From positions 41,812 through 105,811 of the forward strand of contig CAJJAT010000012.1 of NCBI GenBank assembly GCA_905182175.1: a stretch of DNA of 64,000 nt, in the 5' to 3' direction. The notes under the pieces were generated by a model that was not told where the DNA came from, searched no databases, and was given only the letters and a program-made list of their open reading frames with translations. Within the stretch, counting starts at the first letter, position 1. Each line of letters begins with the position of its first letter. Position numbers and translations under genes: made by a program. Source of the DNA: Flavobacteriales bacterium UBA1494 (GTDB taxonomy: Bacteria > Bacteroidota > Bacteroidia > Flavobacteriales_E > Vicingaceae). Shown in pieces: positions 33,728 to 41,804 of this stretch.

Positions 33728-35227
33728 ATGAAAAAATTTAAACTATTACTTTCACTACTCATACTTTGCTCAGTAGCAGTTCATGGGCAATTTCATTATG
33801 ATATTAAAACAACACCTGACTCAGCAATCGTTTCTGTTAACGGTATAGTAAAGTGTGCAACTCCCTGCGTTATAAAATATAGATGGAGAGATGCAATTAA
33901 CGACAAGATAGTTTTTGAAATAAAAAGCGAAGACTATAAAACTTGGAGTGATACACTTCGAAAAAAACCTCGCAGTTTTGATAAGTTTTTAAATTGGGAC
34001 TTAGAGTTAGATTTTCCAATTTTTGACTTAGATGATAATGAAGCATTAATAAGTTTCGACAAGCTTATAGCAGACTTTAATGACGGCAGAATAATTGGAA
34101 AAACTGTGGATATAAATGGGAATTCTGAATTGATTAAATGGTCAGGCTCAATTAAGGTAGGTGATGATGTTTTTGAATCTAAGTTTTATGAAGTTCTAAC
34201 CAATATGGGATATAAGTCTGCCTACACGGAAAGTGTAAAGCTTTTTGCAGAAGAACAGAGGGAAAGGCCAAAGCTCCCAAGATATACAATTGGCGTTGAG
34301 ATTACCGATTATCATATAAATTTAGTGGAGAGTAAACAAAAAGGTTACTACTCTACCACTTTAAAAGGTAGAGCAAATGTTGAATATACTTGGTCTGTTC
34401 TTGACAAATCTAGTGGAGAGGTGGTTTATAAAAAAGTAACCAACGGAATTAATCGCTTTTCACAAAGTAATTATGAAGAAATAGAATACAATTTAGTGAC
34501 TTTTGAACCCGCGTTAATTAACTTTTTAGCTGAGCAAGAGTTTTACGATTTAGTAGTAGGTAGTGACGATGTTGACGTTTCAGGAATTACAGACTCGAAT
34601 AAATCTGATCAAAAATTGAACGAAATAGAAAAAATGTCTACTTCAAAATATTTAACCTCCAGCGAAATGATTCAAAAAGCGAGCGAGGCTTGCGTTACTA
34701 TTATAACTGATGGTGGTCATGGCAGTGGCGTTGTTGTATCCAAAAAAGGAGCAGTTTTAACTGCTTACCATGTTATTGAAGGAGTAAATCAAATCAATGT
34801 CAAATTTTCTAATGGGCTAACCTTAAAAGCTAAATTGATAGACTACGATAAGTTTAATGACATTGCGTTACTTGATATAACAGGTGAAGGATTTAGGGCC
34901 TTACCATTATTACCAAAAGGAAAAAGCATAGGATTAGGAGAAGAACTGCTAACAATTGGAACACCTGCAGATATAGATTTAGGCCAGAGTATCTCTAAAG
35001 GAATATTAAGCGGTAAAAGAAAAATAGAGAACCGAGTTTATCTGCAAACAGATATTGCTGTTAGTCCGGGTAATAGCGGTGGACCTTTACTAAACATGAA
35101 AGGTGAAGTGGTCGGCATTGTTCAGAAAAAATTCATTGGCGAGGGGATTGAAGGAATAGGCCTCTCTCTACCAATGGAGGAAATCAGAAGGATAATGGGT
35201 TTAGTTGAAAAAAAAATTATTGATTAA
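33728..35227 (+). CDS. Secreted PEGA-like + trypsin-like (HtrA-type) serine protease
   Basis: 499 aa. Signal peptide (residues 1-20, ending VHGQ), a PEGA-like beta domain (about 22-80: IKTTPDSAIVSVNGIVKCAT, TPCVIKYRW), an unassigned middle region (about 95-290), then a trypsin-fold domain (about 310-490). The catalytic triad is complete: His348 in TAYHVIEG, Asp378 in NDIALLDI and Ser450 in SPGNSGGPL. There is no PDZ domain, unlike DegP. The start codon is 3 bp after the barrel gene's stop, so it belongs to that cluster. The last 11 bp overlap ispE on the other strand. It is probably periplasmic or surface-exposed; its substrate may be the barrel partners or external proteins (inference). Confidence 0.85.
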   Translation: MKKFKLLLSLLILCSVAVHGQFHYDIKTTPDSAIVSVNGIVKCATPCVIKYRWRDAINDKIVFEIKSEDYKTWSDTLRKKPRSFDKFLNWDLELDFPIFDLDDNEALISFDKLIADFNDGRIIGKTVDINGNSELIKWSGSIKVGDDVFESKFYEVLTNMGYKSAYTESVKLFAEEQRERPKLPRYTIGVEITDYHINLVESKQKGYYSTTLKGRANVEYTWSVLDKSSGEVVYKKVTNGINRFSQSNYEEIEYNLVTFEPALINFLAEQEFYDLVVGSDDVDVSGITDSNKSDQKLNEIEKMSTSKYLTSSEMIQKASEACVTIITDGGHGSGVVVSKKGAVLTAYHVIEGVNQINVKFSNGLTLKAKLIDYDKFNDIALLDITGEGFRALPLLPKGKSIGLGEELLTIGTPADIDLGQSISKGILSGKRKIENRVYLQTDIAVSPGNSGGPLLNMKGEVVGIVQKKFIGEGIEGIGLSLPMEEIRRIMGLVEKKIID

Positions 35228-36032
35228 TAGTGAGCTTAAAACACTTTGTACTCAATTCTCCAAAATCATAGCCGATTGGTTTTTTATTTAATAGTGCGAA
35301 ATATGTTGATCCGCTTCCACTCATAGAAATATAAAAAGGTGATAATTTTTGAAGTTCTGCTCTTACTTTTTGTAGTGGAACATGCCGAATTTCCAGTGCT
35401 TTCTCAAAATCATTTGATACAATTCCTTGCCAATCATTTTGAGGTAGCTCATTTAAAGTTAACAAATTGAATGGCGATTTTTGTGGAATTATATTCGAGT
35501 AAGCTTCTTTTGTACTAATGTGAATACCAGGATTTACAACCAAACAGTAACAATTTAATTGTAAATTTATATCAGTAGTTAACTCTTCGCCCCTACCGGT
35601 AACAAAAGCCGCTTTGTTTTCAATAAAGAAAGGACAATCGCTTCCCAATTCTGCTGCAAGTTTTTTCAATTTTTCGGTAGACAGGTTCAACTGAAATAAC
35701 TCATTTAGTCCTTTCAGCACATAAGCAGCGTCGGAAGACCCTCCTCCTAAGCCCGCACCAATAGGAATATTTTTTTCTAAGTGAATAGAAACCGGAGGCA
35801 TTATAAACTCTTGTGCCAATAATTGATATGCTTTCAAACATAAGTTACTACTAGATTCTCCATCTATTTTAATTCCCGAACTGCTAAAACTCGTCTTTTC
35901 AGCTTTCTGAATGTCAACTACATCGTACCACGGAATCGGTAAAAAGATACTTTCCAAATTGTGAAACCCATCTTCTCGTTTCTCCGTAACGTACAGGCCT
36001 AAATTAATTTTTGCGTTACAATTTATCCTCAT
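35217..36032 (-). CDS. ispE: 4-diphosphocytidyl-2-C-methyl-D-erythritol kinase
   Basis: GHMP kinase of the MEP isoprenoid pathway that phosphorylates CDP-ME. 271 aa. N-terminal CNAKINLGLYVTEKREDGFH (substrate-binding AKINL and DGFH), the ATP-binding GHMP motif PIGAGLGGGSSDAA (about residues 88-101), ELGSDCPFF, and the C-terminal SGSGSTYFAL motif are all present. ATG 36032 lies 5 bp after a -7 element on the minus strand, so the mRNA may be nearly leaderless. It diverges from accA. Confidence 0.95.
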   Translation of the reverse strand: MRINCNAKINLGLYVTEKREDGFHNLESIFLPIPWYDVVDIQKAEKTSFSSSGIKIDGESSSNLCLKAYQLLAQEFIMPPVSIHLEKNIPIGAGLGGGSSDAAYVLKGLNELFQLNLSTEKLKKLAAELGSDCPFFIENKAAFVTGRGEELTTDINLQLNCYCLVVNPGIHISTKEAYSNIIPQKSPFNLLTLNELPQNDWQGIVSNDFEKALEIRHVPLQKVRAELQKLSPFYISMSGSGSTYFALLNKKPIGYDFGELSTKCFKLTINQ

Positions 36033-36036
36033 TTTT

Positions 36037-36103
36037 CAAAAGTAACGCTAATCTTTTAAGCATTAAAAAAAGGATAGAAGTCAATTCAAATTTTGTACTT
36101 TTG
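36037..36103. promoter_or_regulatory. Divergent ispE/accA promoters
   Basis: Two perfect -7 boxes of the same sequence, TACTTTTG, face outward. The minus-strand copy at 36044-36037 serves ispE (start 36032) and the plus-strand copy at 36096-36103 serves accA (start 36127). Confidence 0.6.
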
Positions 36104-36126
36104 GGGCTCTATTTTAACGACAATAC

Positions 36127-37092
36127 ATGGCTAATTTTTTAGATTTCGAAGAACCTATTAGAGAAATAATTGAGCAATTAGAGCAAGCTAAGCAATTGGA
36201 AGAGAAGAGTAAAGTAGATGTCTCTGCAACAACTAAAGCGCTCGAAAAGAAACTAAAAGAGACTCGGACAAAAATTTATGCTGATTTAAGTCCGTGGCAA
36301 AAAGTTCAGGTTAGCCGACACCCTGATAGACCTTATACGTTGAGCTATATTGATACAATAACAAAAGGTGATTTTATTGAATTACATGGCGATAGAAATG
36401 TAAAAGATGATAAAGCCATGGTTGGTGGAATTGGTACAATAGATGGCCAGTCAGTTATGTTTATTGGCCAACAAAAGGGCATAAACACGAAAATGCGCCA
36501 ATACCGAAATTTTGGAATGGCAAATCCTGAAGGCTATCGGAAAGCCCTTCGTTTAATGAAATTAGCTGAAAAATTTAATATTCCAGTTGTATCATTTATA
36601 GACACACCAGGTGCATTTCCTGGTCTTGAGGCAGAAGAAAGAGGGCAGGGTGAAGCAATTGCAAGAAACCTAATGGAAATGACTACCTTAAAAGTGCCAA
36701 TCATCTGTATTATCATTGGTGAGGGAGCTTCGGGTGGTGCTTTAGGAATTGGAATTGGAGATAAAGTGTTAATGATGGAGAATACGTGGTACTCTGTTAT
36801 TTCTCCTGAAAGTTGTTCTTCTATACTTTGGAGAAGTTGGGAACACAAAGAAAAAGCTGCAGCTGCTTTAAAATTAACTTCTACAGATATGTTGCAAAAC
36901 AAATTAATTGATGGAGTTATAAAAGAGCCAAATGGCGGCGCTCATGCCCATCCGGAAGAAGCATTTGAAATTGTGAAGAAAGAAATAATTAAACAATTAA
37001 CTAAATTGGTAGAGTTAGACGCAGAAAAGAGAGTTAATGGTCGAATTAAGAAGTTCTCAAATATGGGAGTTGTAAACGAAGGGAAAGCTTAG
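36127..37092 (+). CDS. accA: Acetyl-CoA carboxylase carboxyltransferase subunit alpha
   Basis: Alpha half of the carboxyltransferase that makes malonyl-CoA for fatty-acid synthesis. 321 aa, standard length. N-terminal coiled-coil ([20 protein letters not shown]), then [19 protein letters not shown], then [20 protein letters not shown] with [29 protein letters not shown], and [12 protein letters not shown] are all diagnostic. ATG 36127. Its stop overlaps by 4 bp the stop of a convergent lipoprotein gene. Confidence 0.97.
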   Translation: MANFLDFEEPIREIIEQLEQAKQLEEKSKVDVSATTKALEKKLKETRTKIYADLSPWQKVQVSRHPDRPYTLSYIDTITKGDFIELHGDRNVKDDKAMVGGIGTIDGQSVMFIGQQKGINTKMRQYRNFGMANPEGYRKALRLMKLAEKFNIPVVSFIDTPGAFPGLEAEERGQGEAIARNLMEMTTLKVPIICIIIGEGASGGALGIGIGDKVLMMENTWYSVISPESCSSILWRSWEHKEKAAAALKLTSTDMLQNKLIDGVIKEPNGGAHAHPEEAFEIVKKEIIKQLTKLVELDAEKRVNGRIKKFSNMGVVNEGKA

Positions 37093-38375
37093 TACTGATT
37101 ATATCTAATATCAATACCTACAATTTCGTTTGGTAGCTGAATGTTTTGGACAAAACTACTTTGACGGTAATTGTAGCATTTTAGTAAAGTTCCAGATCCA
37201 ACATAAAGTTGATCATTTAAATTATCATAGGCAATAATAGATTCACTTTGAGAAAAGTATTGCGTCAGATTATTTGAACTTGGTACGTAAACCAGAAGAT
37301 CACTTTTTGTACTAATTATAACGTCTCCATTGTTTGCTTTAACCACCTGCCTGATGCTATCTGAAGTGAACAATTCTCCTTGAACGCTAGGTACTTCTAT
37401 GTTTAATATTCGTGCCTTACCTACATTTGCACTGTTGTAGAATACAAGCGCATTCTTCTCGTCAATAAATTGCATATCGACAATATCACCTAAAAAGGTA
37501 GTTGAACGCAAAGGAGCCCCACTACTTCTGTTTAAGATGCGAATTGTCCTATTATTCCCTGAACGGTTCATCTCTTCAAGTAGGTTCACCTCCTCGCCTA
37601 CTTCAATACTGCCTACTTTTGTAGAGGCGGAGGTTGAAAACGTATAATTATCGAGAAAATTCTGGTTAAATCCCTCTACTCCTAAATCTTGTATCGAAAT
37701 TCTAACATCTCTTGCATCTGTTTTAATAGAAACAAATGGATTTGGGAAATTTGAATTAAACACGCTAGAAAATACGATGCTATTCCGAATTGGATCAAAT
37801 ACCTGCAACTGATTTCCATTCGCGGGCAAAAACCAAAAGTGCTGATTTAATCGATTAAAAACTGAAGCCTGATATCCTTTCCCAAATTGAAATACCCGAG
37901 TGAAGTTAAAATCATTCTGATCTAAGTACAAATCAGAGGTATTTGCCGTTTTACAAGTAACGAATACACCGATTTTTGCTCTGTTTCTTCCTCTAATTTT
38001 TACGAAACGAAAAGAGCTGCTCGAATTATCTCCATCAAAAGCTTGCACTCTGAAGTAATAACTGCCTGTTGGCAATAAACTATCAGAAAGCTGAAATACA
38101 AAGTCTAACTCGTACTGCTTGACACCAACTTGAAAGTTAACTGCTGGTAAAACTCTGTTTTTTGTGTCATCAGAAATTAAACTTATTTCAACCCGTTCAA
38201 TTAAATTGTTGTCAGAAATACTAGCACGAACAACAACAGAACCCAATACCGGAAATTCATTATTTTCTAACGGATTCAATATCGTAATGCTCGGCGCTAT
38301 AGTATCTTCGTCCTTGTTACAAGATAAAATGAAAAGAAGACTCATCCAAAGCAATTTTACAAAGAATCTACTCAT
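37089..38375 (-). CDS. Predicted lipoprotein with Ig-like and beta-propeller-like regions
   Basis: 428 aa. The lipobox LFILSC puts the lipidated Cys at about residue 19, followed by [20 protein letters not shown], then [20 protein letters not shown] and ERVEISL, an Ig-like fold of the bacterial 'DUF4625/Big' type found at the start of many Bacteroidota surface lipoproteins. The rest (about residues 140-428) alternates strands with phrases such as [18 protein letters not shown] and [20 protein letters not shown] that look like beta-propeller blades. Function unknown. It is convergent with accA and divergent from dnaB. Confidence 0.75.
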   Translation of the reverse strand: MSRFFVKLLWMSLLFILSCNKDEDTIAPSITILNPLENNEFPVLGSVVVRASISDNNLIERVEISLISDDTKNRVLPAVNFQVGVKQYELDFVFQLSDSLLPTGSYYFRVQAFDGDNSSSSFRFVKIRGRNRAKIGVFVTCKTANTSDLYLDQNDFNFTRVFQFGKGYQASVFNRLNQHFWFLPANGNQLQVFDPIRNSIVFSSVFNSNFPNPFVSIKTDARDVRISIQDLGVEGFNQNFLDNYTFSTSASTKVGSIEVGEEVNLLEEMNRSGNNRTIRILNRSSGAPLRSTTFLGDIVDMQFIDEKNALVFYNSANVGKARILNIEVPSVQGELFTSDSIRQVVKANNGDVIISTKSDLLVYVPSSNNLTQYFSQSESIIAYDNLNDQLYVGSGTLLKCYNYRQSSFVQNIQLPNEIVGIDIRYNQY

Positions 38376-38577
38376 GCCGTAAAAATAGTCGAAATCAACG
38401 AAAACGACAAGGTTATTATCGTTAACAAGTACCTAAAAACGGTTAATAAACTGTTGATAGGTTGTTCATTATTCTACTATTCCAATAATATAATATGCCT
38501 AACAACTGGTTTTAAAGCACTTCAAAAAAAATCATATTTTATGCTACTTTACATCATTAACAAGCGGATGTTTCTAC

Positions 38578-38585
38578 TACTTTTG
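38578..38585 (+). promoter_or_regulatory. -7 element of dnaB
   Basis: TACTTTTG (TAnnTTTG) ends 4 bp before the dnaB ATG. Transcription would begin at or very near the start codon, suggesting a leaderless or very short leader mRNA. Confidence 0.55.
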
Positions 38586-38589
38586 AAGT

Positions 38590-40137
38590 ATGAACAACCC
38601 TGCAGAAAAGACCGATAGAACAAGAAGAAAGTCGACCAATAACAACCTGCAATTGTCCAGTTTAGAACATGGAAAACTTCCACCACAGGCACTAGATTTA
38701 GAGGAGGCAGTTTTAGGTTCAATGCTGTTAGAAAAAGAAGCGGTAAACTCTGTTATTGATATTCTTCAGGCAAAAAGTTTTTACAAAGAAAGTCACCAGA
38801 AAATATTTGAGGTCATAAAGGACTTATTCGGCAGGTCAGAGCCAATAGACATATTAACGATCACAAATGAGTTAAAATTAAAAGGAGAACTTGAAATTGT
38901 TGGTGGTGCTTATTATATTTCTCAACTAACCAACCGTGTAGCATCTGCAGCCAATGTTGAATTTCATGCAAGAATAATTTCTCAGAAATACATACAAAGA
39001 GAATTAATTCGAATTTCTACAGAAATTATTACCGATGCTTACGATGAAACGACAGATGTTTTTGCTTTATTAGACAAAGCAGAAAGTGGTCTTTTTGGAG
39101 TTACCGAAGGGAACGTTCGAAAGAACTACGATTCCATGTCGGAATTGGTAAGAAACGCTATAAAACAAATAGAGTCGGCTAAGGGCCAAGATGGATCAGT
39201 TACGGGTGTTCCTTCCGGGTTTACGGATTTAGATCGAATGACTTCAGGTTGGCAACCTTCAGATTTAGTTATTTTAGCTGCTAGACCAGCTATGGGAAAA
39301 ACAGCTTTTGCGTTAACCTTAGCAAGAAATGCAGCAATTGATTTTCAAAAAGGTGTAGCTGTTTTTTCTCTAGAGATGGCGTCTATTCAATTGGTAACAA
39401 GGTTAATTTCAGGAGAGTCAGAACTTTCGTCGCATAAACTTAGAAACGGTAATTTAAGAAATGACGAAATAGAGCAAATACATGCGAAAATTGGAGGTTT
39501 AACCGAAGCGCCAATTTTTATAGATGACACTCCTGCTATCTCCGTTTTTGAATTAAGAGCAAAGGCAAGAAGATTAAAATCTCAGCACGATATTCAAATG
39601 CTCATAGTAGATTACTTACAGTTAATGACGGCAGGTGGTGATGGCAAAGGTGGAGGAAACAGAGAACAGGAAATCTCTACTATTTCGAGATCCCTTAAAA
39701 GTATTGCGAAAGAATTAACCATTCCGGTAATTGCTCTTTCGCAGCTAAGTAGAGCGGTTGAATCTAGAGGTGGTGATAGACGTCCTCAGCTTTCAGATTT
39801 AAGAGAATCAGGTTCCATTGAGCAAGACGCAGATATGGTAATCTTTATTAACAGACCTGAATACTACGGTTTAACAGAAGATGAAGACGGCAATTCAACC
39901 GTCGGTGTAGCGAATATCATCATAGCAAAGCACAGAAACGGTGCAGTTGGTGATGTTCAATTAAAATTTACCTCAGAATTAGCAAAATTCTCTGACCTTG
40001 AAAAATTTGACTATAATAAAAGTGATTCATTTGCAGAGCTTCCTGTTAACGATGAGTTTGATTCGAATGGAGGAAGTAGCATTACCATGAAGTCGAGAAT
40101 GGACGACGACCTTGAAGACGATGATACTCCTTTTTAG
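38590..40137 (+). CDS. dnaB: Replicative DNA helicase DnaB
   Basis: Hexameric 5'-3' replicative helicase, 515 aa. Basic N-terminal tail, then the N-terminal dimerisation domain (PPQALDLEEAVLGSMLLEKE), linker, and RecA-like domain with Walker A ARPAMGKTAFAL (about residues 232-243), Walker B LIVDYLQLM (about 338), and RAVESRGGDRRPQLSDLRES with the arginine-finger region. The C-terminus is acidic (DDDLEDDDTPF), as is common in Bacteroidota DnaB. No intein is present. It is followed after 36 bp by the gene at 40174, a conserved neighbour. Confidence 0.97.
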   Translation: MNNPAEKTDRTRRKSTNNNLQLSSLEHGKLPPQALDLEEAVLGSMLLEKEAVNSVIDILQAKSFYKESHQKIFEVIKDLFGRSEPIDILTITNELKLKGELEIVGGAYYISQLTNRVASAANVEFHARIISQKYIQRELIRISTEIITDAYDETTDVFALLDKAESGLFGVTEGNVRKNYDSMSELVRNAIKQIESAKGQDGSVTGVPSGFTDLDRMTSGWQPSDLVILAARPAMGKTAFALTLARNAAIDFQKGVAVFSLEMASIQLVTRLISGESELSSHKLRNGNLRNDEIEQIHAKIGGLTEAPIFIDDTPAISVFELRAKARRLKSQHDIQMLIVDYLQLMTAGGDGKGGGNREQEISTISRSLKSIAKELTIPVIALSQLSRAVESRGGDRRPQLSDLRESGSIEQDADMVIFINRPEYYGLTEDEDGNSTVGVANIIIAKHRNGAVGDVQLKFTSELAKFSDLEKFDYNKSDSFAELPVNDEFDSNGGSSITMKSRMDDDLEDDDTPF

Positions 40138-40173
40138 GTTTTAAGTAACTTCGCTTCTCAACACAGTACTTTT

Positions 40174-41433
40174 ATGAAAAGAATAGGGATTTCTGCGATA
40201 CTTTTTTTAATCAGCCTTTCAAGTTTTGCATCTTATCTATTGATTCCTATGGACGAAAGTCAGAAGAATCATTTAAAGGCGTATGGTGTTACGTATTGGT
40301 GTTTAGAAAGAAATGTTGAAGTGCAATGGCTTTTAAACTATAGAGGCGGCTCATTTATGATCAAATCAGCTAAACCCATTCAAGACGAGATGCTCATTCG
40401 AGGTGTATCGTATGAAATTATTCCCGATGCTAAGTCAACTGCAATTCTTAGTGAAATAAGCAACCCTGAAAGTAACACAGATGTTGTCAAATTACAAAAA
40501 CCCCCTAAAATGGCGGTGTACTCTCCTACGGGTAAGCAACCTTGGGATGATGCTGTGACCTTGGTATTGACCTATGCCGAAATTCCGTACGAGGTAATTT
40601 ATGACAGGGGAGTAATTGAAGGAAAACTTCCATTATATGATTGGCTTCATCTTCACCATGAAGACTTTACTGGACAGTATGGAAAGTTTTATGCCAGTTA
40701 TAAGAATGCAGGTTGGTACAAGCAGCAAGTTAAAGACAATGAGGAAATGGCCACAGACCTTGGTTTTACAAAAGTATCTGAATTAAAGTTAGGGGTAGCA
40801 CTTGAAATAAAAAAATTTACAGCTGGAGGAGGATTCTTATTTTCTATGTGCTCCGGAACTGATTCATATGATATTTCTCTTGCAGCGATGGACATTGACA
40901 TTTGCGAAAGTATGTTTGATGGAGATGGCTCTACTCCGGATTACAATTCCAAACTAAACTTTACCAACACCTTTGCTTTTAAAGATTTTACGTTAAAAAC
41001 AAATCCCAACCTGTACGAGTTTTCAAACATCGATGCAACTCCGTTTCATGTTAAAACTCCTGAAAATAGAGACAAATTTACCTTGTTTGAATTTTCTGCT
41101 AAATGGGATCCTGTACCGACTATGCTAACTCAAAACCATACAAAAATAGTCGATGGTTTTATGGGGCAAACTACAGCTTACGACAAGCGTTTTATAAAAT
41201 CTGAAGTACTTATTCTTGGAGAAAACAAGTCGCTAAACTCTGCCAGATACATTCACGGTTCTTTTGGCAAAGGCACATGGACATTTTACGGTGGCCATGA
41301 CCCTGAGGATTATCAGCATTTTGTGGGAGATCCTCCAACGGATTTAAACCTTCATCCAAACTCTCCTGGGTATCGTTTAATTTTAAACAATGTTTTATTT
41401 CCTGCAGCAAAAAAGAAGAAGCAAAAAACATAA
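40174..41433 (+). CDS. Conserved Bacteroidota protein with amidotransferase-like fold ('asparagine synthetase B'-annotated family)
   Basis: 419 aa with signal peptide (MKRIGISAILFLISLSSFAS). The family is conserved next to dnaB in Bacteroidota and often carries the label 'asparagine synthetase B', but it has neither the AsnB glutaminase N-terminal Cys nor the synthetase domain. What is visible is a class-I glutamine-amidotransferase/ThuA-like segment (GGGFLFSMCSGTDSYDISL, about residues 223-243) and a C-terminal FGKGTWTFYGGHDPEDYQH reminiscent of trehalose-utilisation folds. The preserved GTWTFYGGHDPEDY block is highly characteristic. It is secreted, so not a cytoplasmic biosynthetic enzyme. 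True function unknown. Confidence 0.8.
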   Translation: MKRIGISAILFLISLSSFASYLLIPMDESQKNHLKAYGVTYWCLERNVEVQWLLNYRGGSFMIKSAKPIQDEMLIRGVSYEIIPDAKSTAILSEISNPESNTDVVKLQKPPKMAVYSPTGKQPWDDAVTLVLTYAEIPYEVIYDRGVIEGKLPLYDWLHLHHEDFTGQYGKFYASYKNAGWYKQQVKDNEEMATDLGFTKVSELKLGVALEIKKFTAGGGFLFSMCSGTDSYDISLAAMDIDICESMFDGDGSTPDYNSKLNFTNTFAFKDFTLKTNPNLYEFSNIDATPFHVKTPENRDKFTLFEFSAKWDPVPTMLTQNHTKIVDGFMGQTTAYDKRFIKSEVLILGENKSLNSARYIHGSFGKGTWTFYGGHDPEDYQHFVGDPPTDLNLHPNSPGYRLILNNVLFPAAKKKKQKT

Positions 41434-41553
41434 ATACAGCTATTGAGATAGTAACTCAGCTAAACTGAAATCTGAACAATTTTCTTCCTCGTTGCATTTG
41501 TAAAAAAAATGTAACGCTATGAATAGAAATCTTTAAAACTGATTTGGATTTCA

Positions 41554-41721
41554 TTGGTGCTAATTGGAAGTTTATTTTTACTCAATGGACTAATCCATTT
41601 AACTTTTTACATCACAGACAATGAGCCTATATTTTCAGGCCTACGACTATTCAACATTGCTGCCCTTATTATTGGAACAGTACTCTTTTCGGCAGGTTAT
41701 AGAAAGCTAAATAGAGCTTAA
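41554..41721 (+). CDS. Small membrane protein, possibly frameshifted near its start
   Basis: A 55-codon frame from TTG 41554 encodes two membrane helices: LIGSLFLLNGLIHLTFYI and FNIAALIIGTVLFSAGY, ending RKLNRA. In-frame upstream residues (SLKLIWISLV) are compatible with the protein. An ATG at 41519 gives MNRNL and then TAA in another frame; removing two bases (or adding one) there would join it to KLIWISLV as a natural N-terminus. So either translation starts at TTG or a frameshift has broken the gene. It is too short for standard gene calls. Function unknown; downstream of the dnaB companion. Confidence 0.45.
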   Translation: MVLIGSLFLLNGLIHLTFYITDNEPIFSGLRLFNIAALIIGTVLFSAGYRKLNRA

Positions 41722-41751
41722 CAATAAATAAAACTCTTCTTCTTCAAAATA

Positions 41752-41790
41752 GAATAAGAAAGGCGACCAATTGGTCGCCTTTCTTTATTC
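41752..41790. terminator. Bidirectional terminator between convergent genes
   Basis: AGAAAGGCGACC and GGTCGCCTTTCT arms around AATT give a long GC-containing stem with A/T tracts on both sides. It serves the plus-strand dnaB region and the minus-strand TonB receptor operon (stop 41805). Confidence 0.88.
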
Positions 41791-41804
41791 TACTTTTTTT
41801 CAAT

